DNA of 33,075 nucleotides from Thermoflexales bacterium (GTDB taxonomy: Bacteria; Chloroflexota; Anaerolineae; B4-G1). The translations under genes were made by a program, and so were the position numbers. Below the pieces are notes generated by a model, which searched no databases, had not been told where the DNA came from, and worked only from the letters and a program-made list of their open reading frames with translations. Positions 1 through 7,947 of the stretch are shown here, piece by piece; the stretch's first letter is position 1, and every line of letters begins with the position of its first letter. The stretch covers positions 1 through 33,075 of the forward strand of contig SKQX01000218.1 in assembly GCA_007118795.1 (NCBI GenBank), given 5' to 3'.

Positions 1-355
1 CGACGAAGGGATTGATATCGCCCGCTTCCAGATCGGGCCGCTCGTAGAGCACCCAGATCGCCTTGGCGGCGTCCATGGGTGAGCCACCGCCCAGCCCCAC
101 GATCCAATCGGGTTCGAACTCATGGGCCGTCGCGACACCAATCTGCACGAGCTCCACAGTGGGTTCCGACACCACCTCGTCAAACACCTGGACCTCCAAG
201 CCAGCCCGGGTCAGACGAGAGGTCACTCGATCGACCAGGCCCAGTTCAAGCAGCGCCGCATCAGTGATCACCAGACTGCGCTGACCGACCAACTCATCGA
301 GTGCCTGCAATGCGCCCTGACCGAACACGATGTCGGGTGCGACAAAGTACCACAT
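1..355 (-). CDS. Iron-containing alcohol dehydrogenase, N-terminal part (runs off the left edge)
   Basis: Only the first 118 residues are present; the C-terminal metal-binding helical domain lies outside the window. The visible part is the NAD(P)-binding half of the Fe-ADH family, which oxidises alcohols or reduces aldehydes in the cytoplasm. It opens with MWYFVAPDIVFGQGA, the usual first strand and 'G.G' turn, and carries the nucleotide-binding motif GGGSPMDAAK at residues 89-98. The ATG at 355 is chosen because AAGGAGG lies six bases upstream; a second ATG at 360 is in another frame. It is 305 bases downstream of the SCP2 gene, with a large inverted-repeat structure between, so it is probably a separate transcript. 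Substrate cannot be told from this fragment. Confidence 0.9.
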   Translation of the reverse strand, partial: MWYFVAPDIVFGQGALQALDELVGQRSLVITDAALLELGLVDRVTSRLTRAGLEVQVFDEVVSEPTVELVQIGVATAHEFEPDWIVGLGGGSPMDAAKAIWVLYERPDLEAGDINPFV

Positions 356-494
356 GCCATGCCTCCTTGCACGAACGCCATCCACCTACGATCGCTTCGG
401 CCTGCCAATGGCCCTCGCGACGTGACGTAGATTGTTAGTCCTGTCGGGTCCGGCGGCATAGCGGCAGAGCAGGCTACGGAGTCTACACACCGAC

Positions 495-593
495 CGCAGC
501 GCAAGACAAGAGAGGAAGACCCGGGGAACAGCCACACAACGAAAACGTGACGGAAGGCCTTGGGCCGCGTCACGTTTCCCGTCTTGCGCTGTG
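495..593. repeat. Nested inverted repeats, possible terminator or structured RNA
   Basis: Two perfect inverted repeats are nested. The outer arms are CAGCGCAAGAC (497-507) and GTCTTGCGCTG (581-591); the inner arms are AAACGTGACG (543-552) and CGTCACGTTT (568-577). The right arms are only three bases apart, whereas 35 bases separate the left arms. Read on the minus strand, the inner hairpin ends in TTTT followed by CGTT, so it could end transcription of the SCP2 operon, whose last stop is at 661. The outer arms go beyond what a simple terminator needs. It lies in the 305-base gap before the alcohol dehydrogenase, where I see no gene. Confidence 0.6.
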
Positions 594-660
594 CACCCGC
601 CTCCCCGCGTCATCACCTCAGGGCAAACGAGCAGCTTAAAGGCACACGCTCCTCACAGGC

Positions 661-1068
661 TTAGCTCCAATCGGTTGGCACCTCCGCACAGCAAGCAACG
701 ATCTCCTGAGCCGCCTTGGGGTACCGCATGACCTTCATCATATTCCCCGAAAGCCGGAGCCGTTTCGTCATCATCCCTTGGATCGCGTCCAACCGTCCCT
801 CAATAACCTCGCGCCAGGTTCCGTACGGAGCACGGATGACGAACTCCGTCTCCCGCTCGTCCTCGCTGCTCACCAAGCCCGCATCGGGACTCTTGCCGTG
901 GTGCAGACCAAGATAGAGATAGACGGTGTCGTCGAACTCATCGTCCGGCTCGACCACGAAGAGGAAATCTCCCTCCCAATCCTTGGCCGCCCGCTCATAG
1001 GAATCACTCTCGTTCAGCCGACGGCTCAGCTCCTTTATCCAGGCAGCGGATGTCAACTTCAACGCCAT
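661..1068 (-). CDS. SCP2 sterol-binding-domain protein
   Basis: A 135-residue single-domain protein resembling the SCP2 (sterol carrier protein 2) fold, which binds lipids or acyl-CoA in a hydrophobic tunnel. Supporting features are the compact size, the central beta-rich part (DDTVYLYLGLHHGK) and the C-terminal amphipathic segment LRLSGNMMKVMRYPKAA, which matches the 'l.l.Gnm.k.mk...a' ending of bacterial SCP2 proteins. No signal peptide or membrane segment is seen. GGGGAGG upstream supports the ATG at 1068. It follows two tiny membrane proteins with a 21-base gap and is probably the last gene of their operon. Ligand and role are unknown; a lipid carrier working at the membrane is inference. 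Confidence 0.72.
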   Translation of the reverse strand: MALKLTSAAWIKELSRRLNESDSYERAAKDWEGDFLFVVEPDDEFDDTVYLYLGLHHGKSPDAGLVSSEDERETEFVIRAPYGTWREVIEGRLDAIQGMMTKRLRLSGNMMKVMRYPKAAQEIVACCAEVPTDWS

Positions 1069-1089
1069 TGAACCTCCCCTATTGCCGCG

Positions 1090-1308
1090 CTAGTCGTCCG
1101 ACTTCGCCAGACGATCCACCATCTTGAGTAAGCCCAGCACACTTAGTGTGAGCTTAATGAGGTCGCCCGGTTCGACAGAAGCCCGGGCCAGCTCAGCGTC
1201 CCCGCCCGATCTATGTTCAAGAGACCGCAGGTAGACTTGAGCGGCGACCAAACCGATGAGTCCACCAAGGACACCTCCAATGATCATCACGTGCGCTCGT
1301 TTGTCCAT
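1090..1308 (-). CDS. Small membrane protein (72 aa), function unknown
   Basis: Not assigned to a characterised family. The N-terminus is one glycine-rich membrane segment (residues about 7-26, VMIIGGVLGGLIGLVAAQVY). A charged middle follows, then an amphipathic helix (about 48-66) and an acidic C-terminus. The glycine-rich hairpin-like segment recalls YtxH-type small membrane proteins, but this is weak. The ATG directly follows the TAG of the upstream gene (TAGATG) and GGAGG lies inside that gene's end, so translation is probably coupled to it. Its neighbours are the 98-residue membrane protein and the SCP2 gene. Confidence 0.7.
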   Translation of the reverse strand: MDKRAHVMIIGGVLGGLIGLVAAQVYLRSLEHRSGGDAELARASVEPGDLIKLTLSVLGLLKMVDRLAKSDD

Positions 1309-1605
1309 CTATGCACCTCCTCGTCTCGAAAGGAATCGAATCCAAGCTCGCACCGTGGCGAGTGCCCTGTTGACGGCGAAGATCGGTTTGGTCACCCCCG
1401 CCATAGCTCGGTCAACGTACGATAGCCCCGAGTTCAGGTACTCGCGGCTCGTCCTAAGCCAGGCCGGCAGGTTCCGCCGCCTGCGCAGCCACCACACGCC
1501 GTAGACAACTCCAGCAGAGAGAGCCAGAGGGATCAGCGTGCACGAAAAGGCTTGGGCAGCCAGCAGGATCACTGACACGTCACGCAGTATGAGGAATACG
1601 TTCAT
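1309..1605 (-). CDS. Small membrane protein (98 aa), function unknown
   Basis: Not a recognised family. Residues 1-45 are strongly hydrophobic and could form one long or two short membrane segments. They are followed by a basic stop-transfer patch (WWLRRRRNLPAW) and an amphipathic C-terminal half ending in arginines. The ATG at 1605 has GGAGG ten bases upstream, a rather long spacing. The gene starts about 200 bases after the mfd stop and abuts the next small membrane gene with no gap, so it probably heads a three-gene unit ending with the SCP2 protein. The gap 1606-1806 shows no convincing gene or promoter. Confidence 0.68.
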   Translation of the reverse strand: MNVFLILRDVSVILLAAQAFSCTLIPLALSAGVVYGVWWLRRRRNLPAWLRTSREYLNSGLSYVDRAMAGVTKPIFAVNRALATVRAWIRFLSRRGGA

Positions 1606-1806
1606 GTTCGTCGGACCTCCATCGATCGGTCGTCACAGACGGACAACTCTTCCTGGATGTGTCCCGAGCTTTCGTCTCCGACGGGCCCCGTAACCCTCTG
1701 CATCGACTCAAGACTAAAAACAGAGGAGTAAGGATATCCCTGCCCAGCAAGTTGCCGATTCTGCCCCCTGACTCGCATTCAAGTATACCCCTGTGCCTAC
1801 TCAGCG

Positions 1807-4800
1807 TCAACCTTCCATTACTGCTGCCATCTTCTTAAGAACACCCACCAGCATCTCCCGCCACCCCGCCTCCTTGGGAAGCCAGACCCCCGCCCGACTG
1901 ATGCTGGCCCGTCCATCGAGGACTCGACGCAATTCTTCGCGGGCGAACTCGCCTTTCGCCGACCACAAGGCCAAGCGCCCATTGTCTGTTGTGACAACAC
2001 CGACACCAGCATCCCTGGCCAGGGCCTTCAGCCGAAGTTGGTACATGAGGTTCTGGGCTCGCACGGGGAGCGGCCCGAAGCGATCGACCAGCTCCTGCTC
2101 CATCTCCTCGATATCGGCCATCGAGTCCAGCTCGGCCAGCCGCCGATACATCTTCAGCCGCAGCCAGGTGTCGGCGACATAGTCCTCGGGCAACCGAATC
2201 GGAATGGGCAGATCGATCCGAATGCTTGTCAAGGGCTCGGGAGGCGGGGGTCTACCTTCGCGTTCTGCCTTCAGCTCTTCCACCGCGCGGCGGAGTAAGC
2301 GGGTATACAGATGGAATCCCACCGCCGAGATATGACCGGACTGGCGCGTTCCGAGGATATCCCCCGCGCCGCGGATCTCCAGATCCCGCATAGCGATGGT
2401 GTATCCATCACCCAGTCCACTGGCCTCCCGGATCGTCTCCAGCCGTCGGCGCCCCTCCGGAGTCAGATGGCTCTGGCGCGCGTGAAACAGGTAAGCGTAG
2501 GCCCGCTCGGCAGCCCGCCCCACCCGCCCCCGGAGTTGGTAGAGCTGCGCGAGACCTAGTCGCCCTGCCCTCTCCACAATCAGCGTGTTGGCCGCGGGGA
2601 TATCGAGCCCGCTTTCGATGATCGTCGTGCATATCAGCACGTCGACCTCACCATCCACAAAGCGTACCATCGTCTCCTCCAGGCCTCGACCACGCATCTG
2701 ACCGTGAGCCACGGCGAAGGTAGCCTCGGGCACCAGGTGCTCCAGTCGCTGCCTCGCCACCTCGATCGTCTGGACGCGGTTGTGCACATAGAAGACCTGT
2801 CCCCCTCGCTCGAGCTCCCGGAGGATGGCCCGCCGCACCAGGGCCGTGTCGTAGTTGCCCACGTACGTCGTGACCGGCAGCCGCTCCTCCGGCGGAGTCT
2901 GGATGACGCTGATGTCCCGCACGTCGGTTAGGGCCATATAGAGGGTGCGTGGAATAGGCGTGGCCGTCAGAGTCAGCACATCCAGCTGAGCACGCATCCT
3001 CTTGAACTTCTCCTTATGCGTGACCCCGAAGCGCTGCTCCTCATCGATAACCAGCAGCCCTAAATCGGCGAAAGCGACATCCTCCTGGAGCAGGCGGTGG
3101 GTACCGATGACGATGTCGATCTGCTCGGTCAGCAGGCCCTCAAGGATGCTCTGCTGCTCAGCGTCGGTCCGGAAGCGCGATAGCATCTCAATCTCAACAG
3201 GGAAAGGCCCCATGCGCTGCTGGAACGTCGCGTAGTGCTGCTGTGCCAACACAGTCGTCGGCACCAGCACACCCACCTGCTTCCCGTCCATGACTGCTTT
3301 GAAGGCAGCGCGGACCGCCACCTCCGTTTTGCCGTAACCCACGTCCCCGCAGATGAGCCGGTCCATGGGGCGATGACTCTCCATGTCGTCCTTGACTTCA
3401 GCAATCGCCTCCCGTTGTCCGGGGGTCTCGAAGTACGGAAAGGAGGCCTCAAGCTCCAACTGCCATGGCGTATCTGGGCGATACGAGTATCCTTCCGCGA
3501 GCTCTCTGGTGGCATACAGATCCAGCAACTCGCGGGCGACCGCCTCAGCTGCCTCCTTCACCCGATCCTTGACATCACGCCAGCCCACGCTCCCCAACCG
3601 GCTCAGGCTGGGCACTCGATCATCGGCGCCGACGTAGCGGCTGAGCCGATCGGTCTGGTAGATGGGCACAAACAGGCGGTCGTCACCACCGTATTCAACC
3701 AACAGGTACTCTTGCTCGCCCCCCTCGACACTCCGAGTCACCAACCCCTGAAATATACCAATGCCGTGTTCCACGTGGACCACGTAGTCGCCGGGTGACA
3801 TATCAGCGAACGTGGACTCGGGTGCGACCTTCCGGCGATGGACCGGGCGACGAGGCGCCGGTCTACGCCAGCCGAAGATCTCACCATCGGTCAGGAGCTG
3901 GATCGACACATCCGACGGTAAGCGGAGCATCCAGCCCTCGTCGAGGGCACCCTGAACGAAAGTCAGCATCGCGAGCGGCTCATCCCGAAGCACCTCAAGC
4001 GGCGCCACGTAGCCATGCTCGCGCCCCCATAGGTCCGCCAGCCGCCGTGCCTGCCGGCTCACGACCACCACGCGGTGGCCTTGAATCAGCGCCAGCTCTA
4101 TGTGATCCAGAAGCGGTTTCAGCTGCCCTCCGAATCGAGGGCCGGGGACGAAGGATTCGCCCAGCGTCGACGTAGCCTGCTGCCTGCCATGACCGAGGAC
4201 AAGCACCGGTCGATCAGTCGTCATCTCCCACCACTCGTCCCACGGAGCGAAGGGCAGGGGGTAGTGCCGCGGAAGCGCCCCGCTCTTCTCGACGGCCGCT
4301 TTCAGGTCAAGAGCCTCGGCTTCCAACTCAGCCCAACTATCCGCCAGCTGCCACTCGTCGTCCACCACCACCATCCCGGCGAGTGGCAGATGGTCGAGCA
4401 CAGTGGCGGAGTCAGTGTAGAGGTAGGGGAGGTAGAACTCCAGTCCGGGAAAGGGGACAGCGTCCATCAGGCCACGATAGTGCTCCTCGATCTCCTGCAG
4501 CAGATCCTCGGGCAGATCCTGCTCCAACAGGGCACGTACCGAATCGAGAGCACGCGAGCCGTGGCGGGGCAGTGCTTCCCGGGCTGGGATCACTCTCACC
4601 CTCGTGACCCGGTCCTCTGAGCGTTGTGTTGCCGGGTCGAAGCGGCGCAGGGAATCTACCTGGTTGCCCCACAGTTCGACGCGCACGGGCAGGTCATCGG
4701 CAGGCGAGAAGATATCAATGATACCTCCTCGATGGCTGAACTGGCCCGGGGCCTCCACCACGCTGACCGGCTCATAGCCAAGACCCGCCCAGCGTCTCAG

Positions 4801-5370
4801 CGTGCGCTCCAGGTCGAGCATCTGCCCCAAAGAAATCTCGTGGACAGAGAGACGGTACTGCTGGAGAGGAAGGGTGCGCTGCATGGCGGCCCGCGCGGAA
4901 GCTACGACGATGAGAGGCTTCCCACCGCGCCCTACTCCGTCGGACCGCTCCCCAGCACTCAGCTTCCCACCGGGGGAGGCGTCGACGGCCGACCCACTGC
5001 GACGGCGGGTTCGCCAATCGTGGAGCGCGGAGAGGACGCGCAGGCGCCCGATGATGATCTCGTCGGTCCACGGTGCTCGATCGTAGAAGAGCGTCAAAGG
5101 CTCGGGGAAACGCAGTACGTGGACGGATTCACCTGCCCAATCGTGCAGCGCATGGACCAGCTTCTGGGCCCGGTCGGTCGTGCCGGTCACGAGTAGCAGA
5201 GGCTCGGCCATATCTGGCGTCGCGTCTCGAGCCAACGCTGCCAGCACCGGAGCCCGAGCCGAGCGCATCAGCCCCAGGGGAGCCGGCACGTCCCCTTCGG
5301 TCACATCGTCCCTCAACCGCCGATACGCAGCATTTTCCTTAAGAGTTCCGATCAGCCCGGAGACATCCAT
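1807..5370 (-). CDS. mfd: Transcription-repair coupling factor Mfd
   Basis: Mfd recognises RNA polymerase stalled at DNA lesions, removes it by ATP-driven translocation and recruits the UvrABC excision machinery. The 1187-residue length is typical. In order there are a UvrB-like N-terminal module, the RNA-polymerase-interacting domain starting near residue 525 (FADMSPGDYVVHVEHGIGIF), and a RecG-like motor. The motor has Walker A GDVGYGKTE (about residue 672), Walker B DEEQRFGV (about 775), the TATPIPRTL motif and the arginine-finger motif RGRVGR (about 947). The C-terminal regulatory TRCF domain follows. The ATG at 5370 lies one base after the pth stop (TGA-c-ATG), so it is translated from a pth-mfd transcript, a pairing common in bacteria. 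Nothing looks damaged. Confidence 0.98.
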   Translation of the reverse strand: MDVSGLIGTLKENAAYRRLRDDVTEGDVPAPLGLMRSARAPVLAALARDATPDMAEPLLLVTGTTDRAQKLVHALHDWAGESVHVLRFPEPLTLFYDRAPWTDEIIIGRLRVLSALHDWRTRRRSGSAVDASPGGKLSAGERSDGVGRGGKPLIVVASARAAMQRTLPLQQYRLSVHEISLGQMLDLERTLRRWAGLGYEPVSVVEAPGQFSHRGGIIDIFSPADDLPVRVELWGNQVDSLRRFDPATQRSEDRVTRVRVIPAREALPRHGSRALDSVRALLEQDLPEDLLQEIEEHYRGLMDAVPFPGLEFYLPYLYTDSATVLDHLPLAGMVVVDDEWQLADSWAELEAEALDLKAAVEKSGALPRHYPLPFAPWDEWWEMTTDRPVLVLGHGRQQATSTLGESFVPGPRFGGQLKPLLDHIELALIQGHRVVVVSRQARRLADLWGREHGYVAPLEVLRDEPLAMLTFVQGALDEGWMLRLPSDVSIQLLTDGEIFGWRRPAPRRPVHRRKVAPESTFADMSPGDYVVHVEHGIGIFQGLVTRSVEGGEQEYLLVEYGGDDRLFVPIYQTDRLSRYVGADDRVPSLSRLGSVGWRDVKDRVKEAAEAVARELLDLYATRELAEGYSYRPDTPWQLELEASFPYFETPGQREAIAEVKDDMESHRPMDRLICGDVGYGKTEVAVRAAFKAVMDGKQVGVLVPTTVLAQQHYATFQQRMGPFPVEIEMLSRFRTDAEQQSILEGLLTEQIDIVIGTHRLLQEDVAFADLGLLVIDEEQRFGVTHKEKFKRMRAQLDVLTLTATPIPRTLYMALTDVRDISVIQTPPEERLPVTTYVGNYDTALVRRAILRELERGGQVFYVHNRVQTIEVARQRLEHLVPEATFAVAHGQMRGRGLEETMVRFVDGEVDVLICTTIIESGLDIPAANTLIVERAGRLGLAQLYQLRGRVGRAAERAYAYLFHARQSHLTPEGRRRLETIREASGLGDGYTIAMRDLEIRGAGDILGTRQSGHISAVGFHLYTRLLRRAVEELKAEREGRPPPPEPLTSIRIDLPIPIRLPEDYVADTWLRLKMYRRLAELDSMADIEEMEQELVDRFGPLPVRAQNLMYQLRLKALARDAGVGVVTTDNGRLALWSAKGEFAREELRRVLDGRASISRAGVWLPKEAGWREMLVGVLKKMAAVMEG

Positions 5371-5371
5371 G

Positions 5372-5944
5372 TCACACGCTCCGGTTGTGGCGGCTCATGG
5401 CCTCGTCGATCCCCTCCCTCAACCAGGTTTCGATGGCAGCCAGCGCCCGCTCCAGCGCGTCCTGCAGCACCGGTTCCTCGTCCGGAGAAAAATCCTGGAG
5501 CACGTAGTCAGCGGGATCCATGCGCCCGGGCGGACGGCCGATGCCCACCCGGAGGCGGGGGAATCCTCGGCTCCCTAACTGGCGGATGACCGATCGCATG
5601 CCTCGATGCCCCCCAGCACCACCACAAGGCCGCAGGCGGATGGCCCCCAAAGGGAGATCAAGGTCATCATAGACCAGCAACGCCTGGGTCAAGGGTACCC
5701 GATAGAAGCTCACCAGGGATGCCACGGCGTACCCGCTCTTGTTCATAAACGTACGGGGTTTGACCAGGACGACGGACCGCTCGGCAACGGAGTCGGAGGC
5801 AATCCGCGAGTTCTTGTGGCGCCGACTGAAGGAAAGGCCGTGCGCGTCGGCAACCCGCTCGACGCACCGAAACCCGACATTGTGGCGGGTTCCAGCGTAC
5901 TTCGGGCCGGGATTCCCAAGACCCGCAATAAGCCAGCGACTCAC
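5372..5944 (-). CDS. pth: Peptidyl-tRNA hydrolase
   Basis: Pth cleaves peptidyl-tRNAs dropped by the ribosome and so recycles tRNA. The 190-residue protein shows GLGNPG (residues 8-13, Asn11), the catalytic histidine in TRHNVGF (His21), TFMNKSG (Asn68) and the YDDLDLPLG segment with the supporting aspartate (residues 93-94). One difference is visible: the loop that reads GGHNG in E. coli, with Asn114 contacting substrate, reads GGHRG here (Arg114). The rest of the active site is intact, so activity is expected. It sits 40 bases after the Ig-like protein gene and one base before mfd, in one apparent operon. Confidence 0.97.
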   Translation of the reverse strand: MSRWLIAGLGNPGPKYAGTRHNVGFRCVERVADAHGLSFSRRHKNSRIASDSVAERSVVLVKPRTFMNKSGYAVASLVSFYRVPLTQALLVYDDLDLPLGAIRLRPCGGAGGHRGMRSVIRQLGSRGFPRLRVGIGRPPGRMDPADYVLQDFSPDEEPVLQDALERALAAIETWLREGIDEAMSRHNRSV

Positions 5945-5984
5945 GACGGCCTCAGACCCACTCCCCCGTTGTGGAGCACGAGCC

Positions 5985-6746
5985 CTAACGCCGAGCCCCT
6001 GAGGAGGATGTGGAGCGCTGGCGGAGGATCCATCGGAGAACAGCCTTCGCCGTCACATAGAGGCCCCACAGCGCGAGCAGCACCACAGAGAACAGCCCGC
6101 CCACACAAAACCCGGTGCGGATCTGCCCCACGCTCAGAGCCAGTTCCGTGCCCTCATCGGGGGCAACCGTCGGTGTCTCAACCAGACTGGGAGACAGCGT
6201 CGCTGTCGGGTGGGGGGTCACCGTGGGCGGTTGCTCGACGGTCATCGGAGTCGGCGTCGGCCCAATGGTCGGAGTCGGCACTACCTCCGTGGGGTCCGGA
6301 TCGGGATCGGGCGTCGGAGTCGGCGTGACAGCGAGGTCGGTGTTGTCAACCACCAGGTTCGTTGCGAAGTCCAGATAAGGGCTATTCGGGTCGTTCACGC
6401 CCCAAACGGCCAGTGCCAGGGTATAGGGTCCGTCGGGTAGTTGCGTGGTATCCCACGTACCGAGCACGTCATTCTCCACCTGCCGACCCTCCACGATAGC
6501 GAAGTCTTGCCACTGAGAGTCAGCCGTGGGCCCCGCTCCTGGGGCGTAGCGCACCTGGTAGAAGTCCAAATCGGGATGGGTAGCGCTTCCCCGGACCTCC
6601 ACCACCCCGGTCACCGTGGCACCGTCACCTGGATAGGTGATTCTTGGCTGTTCCACTTGCAACCCCGGAGCTGCCCGACCGACCCGTCCGAAACCGAACA
6701 GGACTCCAAGCAAGATCAGCCATACACCCAGAATTCGCTTGACCAT
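5985..6746 (-). CDS. Secreted, membrane-anchored Ig-like domain protein with Thr-Pro linker
   Basis: A 253-residue surface protein. Residues 1-25 form a signal peptide (VKRILGVWLILLGVLFGFG, likely cut after GRA). Residues about 30-137 form one Ig-like beta-sandwich, seen in YPGDGATVTGVVEVRGSA and the phrase LPDGPYTLALAVWG. A proline/threonine-rich stretch (about 138-195) with TPTPTPDPDPDPT and TPTIGPTPTPM follows, then one C-terminal membrane helix (about 212-235) and a basic tail. The layout suggests an extracellular sandwich held off the membrane by a stiff linker. Genes like this are frequent in Chloroflexota. It heads the pth-mfd unit, probably with no functional link. Ligand unknown. Confidence 0.82.
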   Translation of the reverse strand: MVKRILGVWLILLGVLFGFGRVGRAAPGLQVEQPRITYPGDGATVTGVVEVRGSATHPDLDFYQVRYAPGAGPTADSQWQDFAIVEGRQVENDVLGTWDTTQLPDGPYTLALAVWGVNDPNSPYLDFATNLVVDNTDLAVTPTPTPDPDPDPTEVVPTPTIGPTPTPMTVEQPPTVTPHPTATLSPSLVETPTVAPDEGTELALSVGQIRTGFCVGGLFSVVLLALWGLYVTAKAVLRWILRQRSTSSSGARR

Positions 6747-7085
6747 AAATCTACCTCATCACGATTTGGGTCCGGTTGCGTTCTCACCCCATCGCCTCAA
6801 CAAGCACTGCCATCTCCCCCGCCCCGCAGGCGAGTACGACAGTCAGCGCCCCGGCAGACGGGCAACCAGTAAGTCTAGCACGAACGGGCCGGAATAGCAA
6901 GGTTAGGGGTAGTTGAGCCAACAGTATTGTTACCCGGTACTTGGACGCGTAATTGGGAAGGCCGGTCTGCATCCGGCAGATTTTGCGCAGAACACTCAAT
7001 CAGAGGAGCACCGGCTGTGCCATGAAGAGCGCTTGACGGATGGGTAGATTTGAACGACAATAGTGGGGGCTTGGCGAGAACGTAG
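6747..7085. other. Intergenic gap between diverging transcription units
   Basis: About 340 bases with no convincing gene on either strand. Both leftward genes (from 6746) and the rightward block begin at its flanks, so promoters are expected here, but I find no clear -35/-10 pair. A small hairpin (TCTGC at 6966-6970 and GCAGA at 6976-6980) followed by TTTT resembles a rightward terminator, although no rightward gene precedes it. Confidence 0.4.
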
Positions 7086-7799
7086 CCACCACTGTTGAAC
7101 ACGATGGCACGCCATCGCGAGATGCTGAGTCGTCCCGCTGAGCACGGGCCCCCTGATGCTCCCCGGTGGGCAGGGGATCTCAGAGGGTATGAGACCCGAG
7201 GAGCCCGAGGTGCACACGCGGCTATGCTACGACCGGCACCGCCGGGTGCCGCTTATCAATCATCACCTGGATCCCCGGGTCACCCCGGCGGCTTTCTACC
7301 AGGCACGCGATAGGGAACTGGGCAACTTGGTCGACCAGGCTTATCGCGCTGAGACCAGGACAGGCGAGGACTGTATCGAGATGACCCTTAGCCATGATGG
7401 AGCGGCCTGGGGCCGTGAGACCTGTTTCGCCGTGCGGGTTGAGAGGATGATCAAGGTGAGAACCGGCTATCGCAAGTTCTCGATCCCTTATCGAGTGACC
7501 AATCTGGAAGATATGCCGGTGAACCTCCGTTTCAGGTCGAGCTTAACAGGAGCATCTTGACCGGTGATGGTCCGGAGGGATGTTTGCAGGTGGGTTCTGG
7601 CCCTCACCGCTGGGGTGGATCTGCTGGTCACGACCAGGCCTTGAGGATGACCGTGGGGTCCACTGGGCCAGCTCTTGCCGGCGAGGGCAGGCTCACGGTC
7701 GCCCGACCGGCAAGTCTGTGGCGCTTGCCCGTGGAGACGATCTGGGGCTCCGAGGCTGGATGCGCGCGGACCTACGCGGGCACCGGTACACTTCTCTAA
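7086..7799 (+). pseudogene. Relic of a GH57 glucanotransferase/amylase: C-terminal domain only, frameshifted
   Basis: The reading frame from about 7129 to 7525 encodes a stretch matching the beta-sandwich domain (DUF1926 type) that follows the catalytic barrel in GH57 4-alpha-glucanotransferases and amylases. It includes LCYDRHRRVPLINHHLDP, then a cysteine-containing strand region and YRVTNLEDMPVNL. The match continues in a different frame from about 7525 to the stop at 7797-7799 (PFQVELNRSIL, then LWRLPVETIWGSEAGC), which is the normal end of this domain. So one frameshift lies near 7520-7530. No catalytic domain lies upstream; a short segment at 7095-7130 (NTMARHREML) may be a scrap of the region before the domain. 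A functional protein is unlikely. Intact GH13 and GH57 genes follow directly. Confidence 0.72.
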
Positions 7800-7947
7800 T
7801 GGGACATGCTGCTGACACCCGAATGGGCCTGAAAGGCGGAGCTCACCCCTCCGGTTGAGAGAGTTCGAACCGCAGCGATGGTGACAGGCTGCCTCCTAGT
7901 CACAACGCGACGACAATGTGTGTTTCGGTCTAGATAAGGAGTCCTCG

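Noticed and set aside
6200..6330. Short tandem DNA repeats inside the Ig-like protein gene
   Set aside because: They reflect codons for the Thr-Pro and Asp-Pro linker, not a CRISPR or independent repeat.
6966..6984. Rightward intrinsic terminator in the gap before the GH57 relic
   Set aside because: The stem has only five pairs and no rightward gene precedes it, so it is not listed as a terminator.
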